Below, one piece after another: positions 7,820-14,876 of a stretch of 31,909 nt of DNA. Where the stretch lies: positions 1-31,909 of the IMG/VR virus record IMGVR_UViG_3300030106_003099; one strand, 5' to 3'. The stretch comes from a virus. A program made the translations under genes and the position numbers. Under the pieces are notes generated by a model. The model ran no database searches, was not told the origin of the DNA, and saw nothing but the letters and a program-made list of their open reading frames with translations. Each line of letters starts with the position of its first letter. Positions within the stretch are counted from its first letter, which is position 1.

Positions 7820-8949
7820 TGGCAACGTTTGAAGCACAAGTAGAAGCATTAACAAGTCTTGCGATAGATGGTAGCTCTGCCCCTACGCAAACGGAGCTTA
7901 CTCAATTTCTTACAGATGGTGCCAAGGAAGTAATTAATAATATGCCTAGGAACCTACTTGCGCTTTGTGCCTCTGAAGTAAATTTTACATCTGGTAGCGC
8001 TAGCACTCTTAATACGGGAAAAATATTAAATGTATTTAGAAATGATGGAGACATTAAGCAACCATGTAGGGCTATACCACCACAAAATAGTGGTCGTGCT
8101 TCAGACCCAGATGAAATGTATTTTGCCACAATTACAGACCCGGTATATTTTATTAATAATAATGGATTAGATGTTTTGCCCGATGGTGGTAAGTGCACCT
8201 ATTCAGAAGTGCAGTATCCGGCAGTGGCGTATGGTGATAGCGCAATAGCAGTTTTTCCGGATGAAGCAGAGCATCTTGTAGTTTTGTATGGTGCGATAAA
8301 ATCATTACAAAATGTATTAGGTAGTAAGTCTTCCAATAGTGATATCACTACTGCATTAACTGCGATAAATACCGAATTAGATGAAACGCAAGCGGTGTGC
8401 GATTCAATTAATACAAATGTTGATTCAGCGGTTACTGAGTTAGTTGAGGCTAGATCAAATGTTGATACGGAGATTGATACTGCATTAGCGGCAGTTACCA
8501 CAGCCTTAGGAAGGGTGAACACTGCGGTTGCTTTAGCGAATGCAGAATTTGATTTGGTAAATCCTGAAGTTGATTTAGCGAACACAAAAGTAGACGATGA
8601 CGATATTGAAGTTGCTCAAGGTTATTTAGGGACAGCGCAAGGTTTTGCTAGTGCTGGTGCTAATTATATCCAAGAAGCCCAAGCTTCTTTAGCAGAGGCT
8701 CAGGGATATGCTAATGAAGTTTCTGCTCGATCTGGCCATGTGTCAACTCAGGTTTCTGTTTCACAGGGATACATCTCTGCGGCACAAGGATTTGCTAATG
8801 AGATTCAAACAAAAATAAATATTGTCAATGGCTACGTTAACGAAGTGCAGTCTAGATTGTCCGTAGATACTGCTCAATATTCTTTATATGAAAAACAACA
8901 AGCAAAGCTACAAGCGGATTACGACAAGGGATTAGCGGGGTTAAGATAA
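7819..8949 (+). CDS. Virion protein with long helical repeat region
   Basis: 376 residues in two parts. Residues 1-160 are mixed alpha/beta: ALTSLAIDGSSAPTQTELTQFLTDGAKEVINNMP at the start resembles the helical N-terminus of phage neck adaptor proteins, and FPDEAEHLVVLYGAIKSLQNVLG follows. From about residue 165 to the end it is an Ala/Val/Asn/Thr/Glu-rich helical array with recurring VDxxV, AQGY/AQGF and Y(A/V)NEV units, likely a trimeric or antiparallel coiled-coil stalk. It sits just before the two connector candidates. A neck or short-fibre role is inferred. Confidence 0.72.
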   Translation: MATFEAQVEALTSLAIDGSSAPTQTELTQFLTDGAKEVINNMPRNLLALCASEVNFTSGSASTLNTGKILNVFRNDGDIKQPCRAIPPQNSGRASDPDEMYFATITDPVYFINNNGLDVLPDGGKCTYSEVQYPAVAYGDSAIAVFPDEAEHLVVLYGAIKSLQNVLGSKSSNSDITTALTAINTELDETQAVCDSINTNVDSAVTELVEARSNVDTEIDTALAAVTTALGRVNTAVALANAEFDLVNPEVDLANTKVDDDDIEVAQGYLGTAQGFASAGANYIQEAQASLAEAQGYANEVSARSGHVSTQVSVSQGYISAAQGFANEIQTKINIVNGYVNEVQSRLSVDTAQYSLYEKQQAKLQADYDKGLAGLR

Positions 8950-8950
8950 T

Positions 8951-9301
8951 ATGGCAATACACTCATTAACGGTAAAACAAATTATTAGCAGGGTTAGGCA
9001 GGTGTTCCCCAATGCTCCTGAAGCATATATTATATCTTTGATTAATGACGCTTTGAATGAGCTAGGTGAGTATTCACAAAAATCTATGTCTGCTAAAATT
9101 AACCTTGTTGCCGACCAAATGTTTTATGATATATCAGATCGCGCAACCGATTCATCTGATAATGAAATGGGAATTAATAAAATACATAGAGTAGATATTA
9201 TGGATAGCGATGGTGATTATATTCGTATTCCAAGGGCGCTTCATGGGGAGCCTCTAGTTTTTGATATCTCTTCTGAATCAGCGATTGAGGAGCCTTCATA
9301 A
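8951..9301 (+). CDS. Neck/head-tail adaptor candidate
   Basis: 116 residues. It starts with a helix TVKQIISRVRQVFPNAPEAYI followed by SLINDALNELGEYSQKS and a MFYDISDRA strand, the usual helix-helix-strand layout of tail-tubular-A or gp4-like head-tail adaptors. The N-terminal ISLINDALNELGEY is typical. The stop overlaps the start of the next gene, and both lie between the head and tail-fibre genes. Annotated from fold-like pattern and position; moderately sure. Confidence 0.68.
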   Translation: MAIHSLTVKQIISRVRQVFPNAPEAYIISLINDALNELGEYSQKSMSAKINLVADQMFYDISDRATDSSDNEMGINKIHRVDIMDSDGDYIRIPRALHGEPLVFDISSESAIEEPS

Positions 9302-9729
9302 TGGCAAGTAATATTCAGTACCCTGAAGACAGGGTTGTATACTTTATACGTGGTAATCACTTAGGTATTATTACAACTTATGATTCTACTGGTGCAAGTA
9401 GAACCGACAGAAAAGCATATCAAGCTTTTGATCATGATGTTACTAATGGTTTGCTTTTGAATTATTATGGAAACCCAAAAAAGGTAGTATCTATTACAGA
9501 GACTCCAGATATTGATAACTTATTTCATTCTGCATTAGTGGACTATGTAAAGAAATGCTTATATATGGATAGAGCTGGCTCTGAGTCTGATGCTGGGAGA
9601 GCGCAGGTTGCTATGGGTATGATGACACAACATCAAAATAGATTTGATTTAGCAGTAAAGAAATATGGGACTAGAAAAAGAACAAAAGTTGGTGGGGCTA
9701 GAGCGGTTTCTGTTCCAGATTTTAAATAA
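9301..9729 (+). CDS. Head-tail connector candidate
   Basis: 142 residues. The second half, DIDNLFHSALVDYVKKCLYMDRAG, then QNRFDLAVKKYGTRKRTKVGG and a closing VSVPDF, is a pattern I know from marine phage connector proteins. The N-terminal half is beta-rich. It is coupled by TAATG to the preceding adaptor. Together the two genes probably encode the ring complex below the portal (inference). An exposed AAGGAGG sequence directly follows its stop. Confidence 0.7.
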   Translation: MASNIQYPEDRVVYFIRGNHLGIITTYDSTGASRTDRKAYQAFDHDVTNGLLLNYYGNPKKVVSITETPDIDNLFHSALVDYVKKCLYMDRAGSESDAGRAQVAMGMMTQHQNRFDLAVKKYGTRKRTKVGGARAVSVPDFK

Positions 9730-9859
9730 GGAGGTTGTGTGATTGCTTATTTGCTACTAACTGAGGTAAGTTTTATTGTAATAAAATAACAAAAAAATGT
9801 ATATCAGATAAGGAAGCATTCTCGCCTCGCAAGCTGGTATAAAACAATAGGGGAATATT
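9730..9859 (+). promoter_or_regulatory. Longest plus-strand gap, with AT-rich near-palindrome and possible promoter
   Basis: A 130-base gap between connector and fibre-block genes. It holds a strong ribosome-site-like AAGGAGG (9728-9734) followed by a 16-codon frame (GTG 9739 to TAA 9789) encoding a hydrophobic peptide. The inverted repeat TTTTATT-GT-AATAAAA lies at 9771-9786, and a TATAAAA box at about 9838-9844 sits close to the next start. A promoter for the tail-fibre block is plausible, but I cannot identify a firm -35/-10 pair. Confidence 0.35.
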
Positions 9860-10195
9860 ATGGCAAATTTACAAAAATTCAGAGCGCATGAATCGCTTGC
9901 AGTTGAAACTGCTGGTGATTGGAAGGTTCAATCAACAGTTACTGCTGATTCAGATGGGGTAGCCGTGAATGTTAGTGGTTATCATCAAATTCATTTAATG
10001 TCAGATAATGATTTTTATTTTACATTTAATACTACTGGCGTAGACTCAGGAATTAGTACATCTAGAGACCTTTATCTAAAGGGTGGGGATACCATATACA
10101 CATTAAAAGTTCCAAGTGGCTTGGGTAATACGGTGTATTTTATTATGGAAAGAAAAGGCAGTTCTGATGCGACTGTCAGAATAATTTTGGCATAG
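9860..10195 (+). CDS. Small beta-rich protein before tail fibre
   Basis: 111 residues with a predicted all-beta architecture: VNVSGYHQIHLMSDNDFYFTF, then LYLKGGDTIYTLKVPSGLG and VYFIMERKGSSDATVRIIL. This looks like a jelly-roll or head-fibre/decoration type module. An AGGGG sequence precedes the ATG. It lies 10 bases upstream of the fibre gene and is probably co-expressed with it, perhaps as a fibre-associated or head-decoration protein. No family recognised. Confidence 0.7.
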   Translation: MANLQKFRAHESLAVETAGDWKVQSTVTADSDGVAVNVSGYHQIHLMSDNDFYFTFNTTGVDSGISTSRDLYLKGGDTIYTLKVPSGLGNTVYFIMERKGSSDATVRIILA

Positions 10196-10205
10196 GAGGG
10201 AAATC

Positions 10206-11909
10206 ATGGCTTTTATAACAACAACAGCAAATTCCATATCCTCAGGAGGCACAATATCTGGAGACCTGACCATATCAGGTGATTTAACCGTAACTGGTAG
10301 CGGTGGCGCAGTATTCGATGAAATAATTGAAGGTAGTTTACATATTAAAACTGCTAGTGCTGGTTCTATAGCAGATTTAGCATATGCTGATGATTTAGTT
10401 GTAGAGAATAGTTCTGGAGCTGGAATAGCTTTTAGAACCCCAGATGGCAATAGTGGCTCTATTGTTTGGCAGTCGCCTACTACGAACAATATTGCAAGAA
10501 TATTTGGTGCGTATAATAGTGGTAATGAAATTTTAGCTTTTGAGACTGTTGGAACTGAGCGAATGGTTATTGATGATGATGGTCAAATCGGCATAGGTAC
10601 TACTACTCCAGATGGTCTTTTAAATACTATAAAAGCTAGTGCAAGTCACTCAGTTAATCTTGATACTTTTAGTACAACTGTTGGGCACGGAGCTTCATTA
10701 AATCTTAGGCATACTAATCACGCAAGTAATGTAGCTGAAACAGCAGATACTACAGTTCTGGGTACTATTAATTTTAAAGGAGTAGATAGCGGCAGTAATT
10801 TTGATACTGGAGCTGGAATACAAGTAATTCAAGATGGCAGTGCTGGTACTAAAGTTCCTTCTAAAATGTATTTCTTTGTTTCTGATAATGATTCTACCAA
10901 CACAGTAATGACGCTTACTCCTGAATCTATGGTTTCGTTAAGTAGTAACGATGGTGGAACAGGTAATACATTATTTGGTAAAAATGCAGGACTGGCTATT
11001 GCAAGTGGGGGAGCAAGTTCAGCTGAAGTTTCAGTATTAATTGGTGAAGAAGCAGGTAAGTCACTTACCGTTGGAAGATATAATACAATTACTGGGTATC
11101 ATGCAGTACATGATGATGTTTATGGCGAGGAGACCACTGCCTACGGATATGCCGCTTTACACTCGCAAAATGTAAGCAGTAGCACTCGAACCTCGAGCTT
11201 AAACACAGGAATTGGAGCGGCGGCAGGGTATCACATTACTACAGGAATACAAAACACCCATGTAGGCTATGAAGCCGGTAAGGGAGATGCTAGTATTAAA
11301 AGTACAAACAATAATAATACGACTTTAGGGTATAGGGCAGGTACTTCAATTCGTGGTGACGGATTTGAAAATACCTGTCTTGGCTCAGAGGCAGGAGACG
11401 AACTTTTAGGTGCGACTCAAAATACAATTATTGGTTATCACGCTCAAGCAAGTGCAAATAACGCAGACAATCAAACTGTGATTGGTCATTCCGCAACTGG
11501 ACAAGCAAATAATTCTGTTACGCTTGGTGATGCAAATGTCACTAGAGTTTATATGTCGCAAGATGGTGATGCTGAAATATATGCTAATGGGACTATTAAT
11601 GATTCTGATAAGAGACTAAAAGAAAGTATTAACAATACTGATTTAGGCTTGAATTTTATAAATCAACTAAGACCAGTTTCTTATAAACTTAAAAAAGATA
11701 AGCATCCAAATAAACTAAAGTATGGAATCATTGCACAAGAGGTACAAGCAGTATTAAAGCAGACGAACAATTTAGATTTTGCAGGGATTATAGATAGTAA
11801 TGAATTCTTAGGTGCTGACTATATACAGTTTATAGCACCGTTAATGAAAGCAGTACAAGAGTTGTCAGCAGAAATAGAAACATTAAAAGGTAAATTAAAG
11901 GGTAAATGA
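10206..11909 (+). CDS. Tail fibre with C-terminal S74 chaperone/protease domain
   Basis: 567 residues. The N-terminal 120 are beta-rich with an RMVIDDDGQIGIGTTTPDG motif common in phage fibres. Residues about 250-450 carry repeated N-T-x-(L/I)-G-x-x-A-G units (NTLFGKNAG, NTGIGAAAGY, NTHVGYEAG, NTTLGYRAG, NTCLGSEAG, NTIIGYHAQA), as in YadA-head-like beta-roll trimers. From residue 467, SDKRLKESI begins a peptidase S74 intramolecular chaperone, with RPVSYKLKKD, KYGIIAQEVQ and a final coiled coil. Ser467 and Lys472 have the +5 spacing of the Ser-Lys dyad described for endosialidase-type chaperones, so self-cleavage before Ser467 is expected. The ribosome site is AGGAGGG. Host recognition is the likely role. 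Confidence 0.9.
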   Translation: MAFITTTANSISSGGTISGDLTISGDLTVTGSGGAVFDEIIEGSLHIKTASAGSIADLAYADDLVVENSSGAGIAFRTPDGNSGSIVWQSPTTNNIARIFGAYNSGNEILAFETVGTERMVIDDDGQIGIGTTTPDGLLNTIKASASHSVNLDTFSTTVGHGASLNLRHTNHASNVAETADTTVLGTINFKGVDSGSNFDTGAGIQVIQDGSAGTKVPSKMYFFVSDNDSTNTVMTLTPESMVSLSSNDGGTGNTLFGKNAGLAIASGGASSAEVSVLIGEEAGKSLTVGRYNTITGYHAVHDDVYGEETTAYGYAALHSQNVSSSTRTSSLNTGIGAAAGYHITTGIQNTHVGYEAGKGDASIKSTNNNNTTLGYRAGTSIRGDGFENTCLGSEAGDELLGATQNTIIGYHAQASANNADNQTVIGHSATGQANNSVTLGDANVTRVYMSQDGDAEIYANGTINDSDKRLKESINNTDLGLNFINQLRPVSYKLKKDKHPNKLKYGIIAQEVQAVLKQTNNLDFAGIIDSNEFLGADYIQFIAPLMKAVQELSAEIETLKGKLKGK

Positions 11910-11910
11910 T

Positions 11911-12171
11911 ATGATATGTTCTAATTATACAGCATTAAAATCGGCAGGTAAGGCATCTATCACAAAAGAAACTGAAGATAGTGTTGATACTTATTACTTG
12001 ACTCAAAAGCAATTTAACAGTCAAACAGGTGAGGCTCTTGCCGATATAAAGGTTGCGATTAGCCTTACTGAACTTGAGTCTGAAAAGGCAAGACAAGATA
12101 TTCATATGTCAAGTTCTAAAGCTGAAAGTGATGAATTAGCACAAATGATAACAGATTTTAAAGCATTGTAA
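11911..12171 (+). CDS. Small hypothetical protein after tail fibre
   Basis: 86 residues: a mixed N-terminal half (DTYYLTQKQFNSQTGEA, then ADIKVAISLTELESEKA) and an acidic, Ser-rich helical C-terminus. It begins two bases after the fibre stop, with AAAGGG about 11 bases upstream as a weak ribosome site. The position suggests a fibre assembly helper or minor tail component, but nothing in the sequence identifies it. Confidence 0.62.
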   Translation: MICSNYTALKSAGKASITKETEDSVDTYYLTQKQFNSQTGEALADIKVAISLTELESEKARQDIHMSSSKAESDELAQMITDFKAL

Positions 12172-12194
12172 CAAATAAACATAAGGAGTTAGTG

Positions 12195-12452
12195 ATGGCT
12201 AAACAAAAAAAAGAAAAGCCAGTCTTAAACCTAGATGGAGAAGAATACATTATTGAAGATATGACTGATTCACAAAAAGAACTTGCAGTTCAGGTTGCAT
12301 TAAACCAAGACCATGTAAGGGATGTCAAAAACAAGCTAAGTACAAATACTTTTGTAAGGCAACAATTAGTTGAATGTGAAAAAGTGTTTGTAGAGAAGTT
12401 TCAAAAAGGTTTAACAGATTTAAAAAAAGCTTTAGAGCCTAAGGAGGGTTAA
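12195..12452 (+). CDS. Small helical charged protein
   Basis: 85 residues from the ATG at 12195. A GTG one codon upstream is possible, but the AAGGAG at 12183-12188 is six bases from this ATG. A KKEKPVLNLDGEEYIIEDM strand pair is followed by one long helix (QKELAVQVALNQDHVRDVKNKL... to VEKFQKGLTDLKKALE), a coiled-coil-like design seen in small phage chaperones and assembly factors. It lies in the run of short genes between fibre and lysis-like cassette. Confidence 0.65.
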   Translation: MAKQKKEKPVLNLDGEEYIIEDMTDSQKELAVQVALNQDHVRDVKNKLSTNTFVRQQLVECEKVFVEKFQKGLTDLKKALEPKEG

Positions 12453-12460
12453 TTAAAGGT

Positions 12461-12904
12461 ATGGTTGTAAGAAGGTCTAGTCAGGGTTATCGAATTAGGA
12501 TACACAGAAACACCACTCCGGGTGCTACTCGCACAAAAACTTATGCAGATGGCTCTACGGAAACTTTAACCTACCCTACCTCTTATTCATATTTTGTAGA
12601 TGTAGATGGGGAGGTTGTTAAAAGAAGTAATAGTTTTGAAACTATTGAAGAGTTTTATGTTGATGAGTGTGCAAAAAAATATGATAATGGTCATGGCAGA
12701 TTAATAATAGGAGCGCATCATCTTATTAACGGGGTAGCGACTTCTCAATCTGATTACCCTACAGACTCAAATACTAAAGCAGAAATACAAGATTTTTATG
12801 ATAAACGTGGAATATCTTATAGTTCAAGTGAAACCAAAGCGGAGTTGTTGTCAAGAATTATTATTAAAAATCAAAATACAAAATTAATGTATAAAACGTT
12901 ATAA
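12461..12904 (+). CDS. Protein with C-terminal HeH/SAP-like domain
   Basis: 147 residues. Residues 1-100 form a basic beta-rich domain (RIRIHRNTTPG, TSYSYFVDVDGEVVKRS) with a DNGHGRLIIGAHHLI segment. Residues about 104-133, NTKAEIQDFYDKRGISYSSS then ETKAELLSRI, match the helix-extended-helix (HeH/LEM-like) domain often found at the ends of phage proteins; its relatives bind DNA or partner proteins. An upstream GGAGGG supports expression. The exact role is unknown; a tail or packaging accessory is possible. Confidence 0.68.
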   Translation: MVVRRSSQGYRIRIHRNTTPGATRTKTYADGSTETLTYPTSYSYFVDVDGEVVKRSNSFETIEEFYVDECAKKYDNGHGRLIIGAHHLINGVATSQSDYPTDSNTKAEIQDFYDKRGISYSSSETKAELLSRIIIKNQNTKLMYKTL

Positions 12905-12923
12905 CTAAACAGGAGGGTGTTAA

Positions 12924-13127
12924 ATGAAGTATATCTTATCATTGTTTTTAATTAGTGTTAGCGCAGGAGGTGCGACTTCTTCTCCTGATGCTTTTTTTCA
13001 TAAAAGTGATACATGCATTGTAGCAATGGATGATGTAAAGAAAAAGAAAAAGAAAGGTAAAAAGCTTACTGGGAAAGGTAAGAAGAAGAAGAAAGGATTC
13101 TTCTCAAAGGTGTTTGGCTCTAAATAA
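12924..13127 (+). CDS. Signal-peptide-like protein with polylysine tail
   Basis: 67 residues. Residues 1-15 form a short hydrophobic segment after MK (YILSLFLISVSAGGA), resembling a signal peptide with a possible Ala-x-Ala-like cleavage near residue 17. Residues 39-57 are almost all Lys with a few Gly, and the end is GFFSKVFGSK. An AGGAGGG seven bases before ATG is a strong ribosome site. A secreted or membrane-anchored polycation directly upstream of the membrane-protein cassette could bind the envelope or teichoic/LPS anions, or the virion DNA. No family is known to me. Confidence 0.65.
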   Translation: MKYILSLFLISVSAGGATSSPDAFFHKSDTCIVAMDDVKKKKKKGKKLTGKGKKKKKGFFSKVFGSK

Positions 13128-13131
13128 CTAA

Positions 13132-13230
13132 ATGAAAAAGAATATTAAAAAGCTCAAGAACAAAGACTTTGAAGTTGTTTATAAAAAAAATACATCTTAC
13201 AATATTCCTGTTAAGTATCACAACCCTTAG
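13132..13230 (+). CDS. Possible 32-residue basic peptide
   Basis: A frame from ATG 13132 to TAG 13228-13230 encoding a Lys/Asn-rich peptide that begins MKKNIKKLKNKDF. It starts four bases after the preceding stop, has no clear ribosome site, and overlaps in another frame the TTG-started lipoprotein-like gene. It could be a real mini-gene, a leader that couples translation to 13169, or the remnant N-terminus of a shifted gene. Low certainty. Confidence 0.25.
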   Translation: MKKNIKKLKNKDFEVVYKKNTSYNIPVKYHNP

Positions 13231-13414
13231 TTGTAGCAATGGTTGGAGCATTGTTGGATTTGAGTTAACGCCACCGGATACTACAAATACAGTCTTCATT
13301 GAGATTGTGGATACCGATTCGGTTATGCACTATTACCATTATAAAATTTATACCACTTCAAATTGGTGTTATCTACATCAAAGGTTTGAAGATGTTTACA
13401 AGGCTCATGAGTAA
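13169..13414 (+). CDS. Lipoprotein-like small protein (outer-spanin candidate)
   Basis: 81 residues. TTG at 13169 is the first usable start, since the frame is closed by TGA at 13133 and no ATG or GTG lies between. The N-terminus has basic residues (KLFIKKIH), a hydrophobic stretch LTIFLLSITTLSC, and then SNGWS. The Cys at about residue 22 could be lipidated, although the preceding T-L-S is not an ideal lipobox. The rest is a short soluble domain without proline richness. Its end overlaps by 8 bases the start of a one-span coiled-coil protein, the adjacency expected of outer and inner spanins. Alternative: a secreted protein of unknown role. Confidence 0.5.
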   Translation: MKLFIKKIHLTIFLLSITTLSCSNGWSIVGFELTPPDTTNTVFIEIVDTDSVMHYYHYKIYTTSNWCYLHQRFEDVYKAHE

Positions 13415-13727
13415 CGATGTCAAAACTGCTAGAAGTTATAGAGGAACTGTTGTTGATGATAATGCAGTTGTTTCTATTAATCTTAAGTGGCTTGGACAGG
13501 GTTTACTCCTTGTGGCATCGCTGGTATATGGATATGTACAGGTGGAAGGAAGAATTACCGAGCTTGAGAATAAAATGCTTACTGCAAATAAACAAATTGG
13601 GGATTTACTTGATAAACATATCGTGGAAGAGAGGTCTGAAAGAAAAGAGTTGGCAGAGAAAGTAGCTTTTTATGAAAAATCATTTAATATCAACCCCTTA
13701 TCTTGGGGTAAGAAAAAGCGAAAATAG
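13407..13727 (+). CDS. One-span membrane coiled-coil protein (inner-spanin or holin-like)
   Basis: 106 residues from ATG 13407, chosen because it overlaps the upstream stop in the usual coupled manner and gives an N-in topology; an in-frame ATG at 13392 and a TTG at 13299 also exist. Residues 27-44 (KWLGQGLLLVASLVYGYV) form a single membrane span. Residues 46-88 are a charged coiled coil (ITELENKMLTANKQ, EERSERKELAEKVA) and the end is Lys/Arg-rich. This layout fits an inner-membrane spanin or a small holin accessory. The next gene starts at the base after the stop. Confidence 0.68.
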   Translation: MSNDVKTARSYRGTVVDDNAVVSINLKWLGQGLLLVASLVYGYVQVEGRITELENKMLTANKQIGDLLDKHIVEERSERKELAEKVAFYEKSFNINPLSWGKKKRK

Positions 13728-14063
13728 ATGGATACGCAAACAATCTTAGATTCATATATGACACTTGGTGCTAGCGGGTTTTGTGTTGTATTTTTAGGGT
13801 ATATGTTAGTAAATCTTACAAAAACAAACGCTTCTCAAAATGAAAGCCTAGATGATTTAGCAGTGAGTCAAGCTAAGGCAGAGGAGACGATTGCCAATGT
13901 AGAAGGAATCTTACTTAAGTTACTTGACAGGATACAAAGAGAGTCTGAGAACCAACAAGGAGCATCCTCAAGGAGGCATGAGGCCCTAATGAAAGAAGTG
14001 GATGACCTGTCAGATAAAATAAGTTACATGTCTGGCAGGCTTAATGGTGGAGGCAAGCATTGA
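13728..14063 (+). CDS. Holin-like one-span protein with coiled coil
   Basis: 111 residues. A short N-terminus is followed by a membrane span at about residues 12-31 (TLGASGFCVVFLGYMLVNLT), then a long Gln/Glu/Asp/Lys helix to residue 105. Its size and one-span-plus-coiled-coil plan resemble BhlA/UviB-type holin-related proteins. It abuts the previous gene without a gap and overlaps the next by four bases. The role is inferred from architecture and neighbourhood only; I do not claim sequence homology. Confidence 0.65.
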   Translation: MDTQTILDSYMTLGASGFCVVFLGYMLVNLTKTNASQNESLDDLAVSQAKAEETIANVEGILLKLLDRIQRESENQQGASSRRHEALMKEVDDLSDKISYMSGRLNGGGKH

Positions 14064-14275
14064 GAAGTCCAGAAGATTTATATGGGATGATGGTAAAGCT
14101 AGATGAAAGGCAGAAGACTATATTTAACACATTGGTGAGAGTAGAAAAACACTTAGAAAGACTAAATGGGAAAGTGGCTGAACATGAAACAGACATAGCT
14201 AAAATGCAAGTCTGGGGTGGTGTAGCTGTTGTTACCTTTCCCTTAATCGTAAACATAATAATGAGGTTCATATAA
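14060..14275 (+). CDS. XhlA-like small membrane protein
   Basis: 71 residues starting at TTG 14060, supported by a GGAGG sequence six to seven bases upstream and a TTGA overlap with the preceding stop. Residues 13-50 form an amphipathic coiled coil (RVEKHLERLNGKVAEHETDIAKM) and residues 52-70 a C-terminal membrane span (WGGVAVVTFPLIVNIIMRF). The order, helix then IW/VW-GG and a tail span, is that of haemolysin XhlA-type phage proteins, which assist host lysis. The stop overlaps the next start (TAATG). Confidence 0.68.
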   Translation: MRSPEDLYGMMVKLDERQKTIFNTLVRVEKHLERLNGKVAEHETDIAKMQVWGGVAVVTFPLIVNIIMRFI

Positions 14276-14451
14276 TGTTAGTAAAAATGATAGCAGATGA
14301 ATTACTGTCCGACCAGACAGGTGATGAAATAATTGATGAAATTAATAAAGCTGTTGATATACCAATTATAAGCGAAAAAACGGAAAAAGCAATATTAGTA
14401 GCACTGTGGAAAGTGATTAAAGCTGTATTGTATAAAAAAATAGGTGCATAG
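14275..14451 (+). CDS. Small protein of 58 residues, unknown
   Basis: Frame from ATG 14275 to TAG 14449-14451, coupled to the preceding gene (TAATG) and to the following one, whose GTG start overlaps its stop (TAGTG). An acidic N-terminal half (ADELLSDQTGDEIIDEIN) is followed by an amphipathic or hydrophobic helix (EKAILVALWKVIKAVLYKKI) that could lie on or in a membrane. It sits at the junction of the lysis-like cassette and the tail module. Function unknown. Confidence 0.65.
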   Translation: MLVKMIADELLSDQTGDEIIDEINKAVDIPIISEKTEKAILVALWKVIKAVLYKKIGA

Positions 14452-14873
14452 TGCCTAAACGAATGTTAACCATTCGAGATTGGTCTGGGGGGATGAATAA
14501 CCGTAAAGACCCTAGAGACATTGCACCAAATGAAAGCTCTGGCATTGTAAATATGTCTATTGATGCTTTGGGAAAAATCAAGACTGCTGGTGGTCTATAT
14601 GCTCATTCAAAAGATACAGATGGTTCGGCTACTCTCCCTCAATATATTGTAGAGAGAGCGGCATCTATTGCGGGTGCTGGTGGCTATGGTTTGTTTTATT
14701 TTGAGGCTGATCAGGGTCGTGATGCAACATACACTATTACAGATACAAAACATCCCGGCAGTAGTAATGCTTTAGCCTTAGGCACTGGTGTAGGAAATAT
14801 TAATTTTGTTGCTAATGCTGGATTTGGTTCTGAGGATGATGATGATGTACCCCCTGCGATTGGTGGTGGATAG
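14451..14873 (+). CDS. N-terminal part of probable tail-tube protein, ends at tandem amber codons
   Basis: 140 residues from GTG 14451. KRMLTIRDWSGGMNNRKDPRD, then NESSGIVNMSIDALGKIKTAGG, is the typical opening of tail-tubular-B-like proteins of marine podoviruses, which are normally several hundred residues or more. Here the frame is stopped by TAG at 14871-14873, at once followed by a second in-frame TAG and then an in-frame ATG that opens the 943-residue remainder. The segment before the stop is GSEDDDDVPPAIGGG, a linker-like sequence. TAG is used as a normal stop elsewhere in the window, so genome-wide recoding is unlikely. This is either a genuine two-piece protein or a gene whose pieces are joined by readthrough. 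Confidence 0.7.
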   Translation: MPKRMLTIRDWSGGMNNRKDPRDIAPNESSGIVNMSIDALGKIKTAGGLYAHSKDTDGSATLPQYIVERAASIAGAGGYGLFYFEADQGRDATYTITDTKHPGSSNALALGTGVGNINFVANAGFGSEDDDDVPPAIGGG

Positions 14874-14876
14874 TAG

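Noticed and set aside
13417-13665. 82-codon hydrophobic frame inside the one-span coiled-coil gene, considered as an embedded spanin
   Set aside because: No lipobox Cys, no ribosome site, and the outer-spanin candidate already lies upstream; best seen as a frame shadow of a membrane protein.
14871-14876. Genome-wide reassignment of TAG to an amino acid
   Set aside because: TAG ends portal, the 9860-10195 gene, the 13407-13727 gene, the 58-residue gene and the 19891-21603 gene at expected positions, so TAG is an active stop here.
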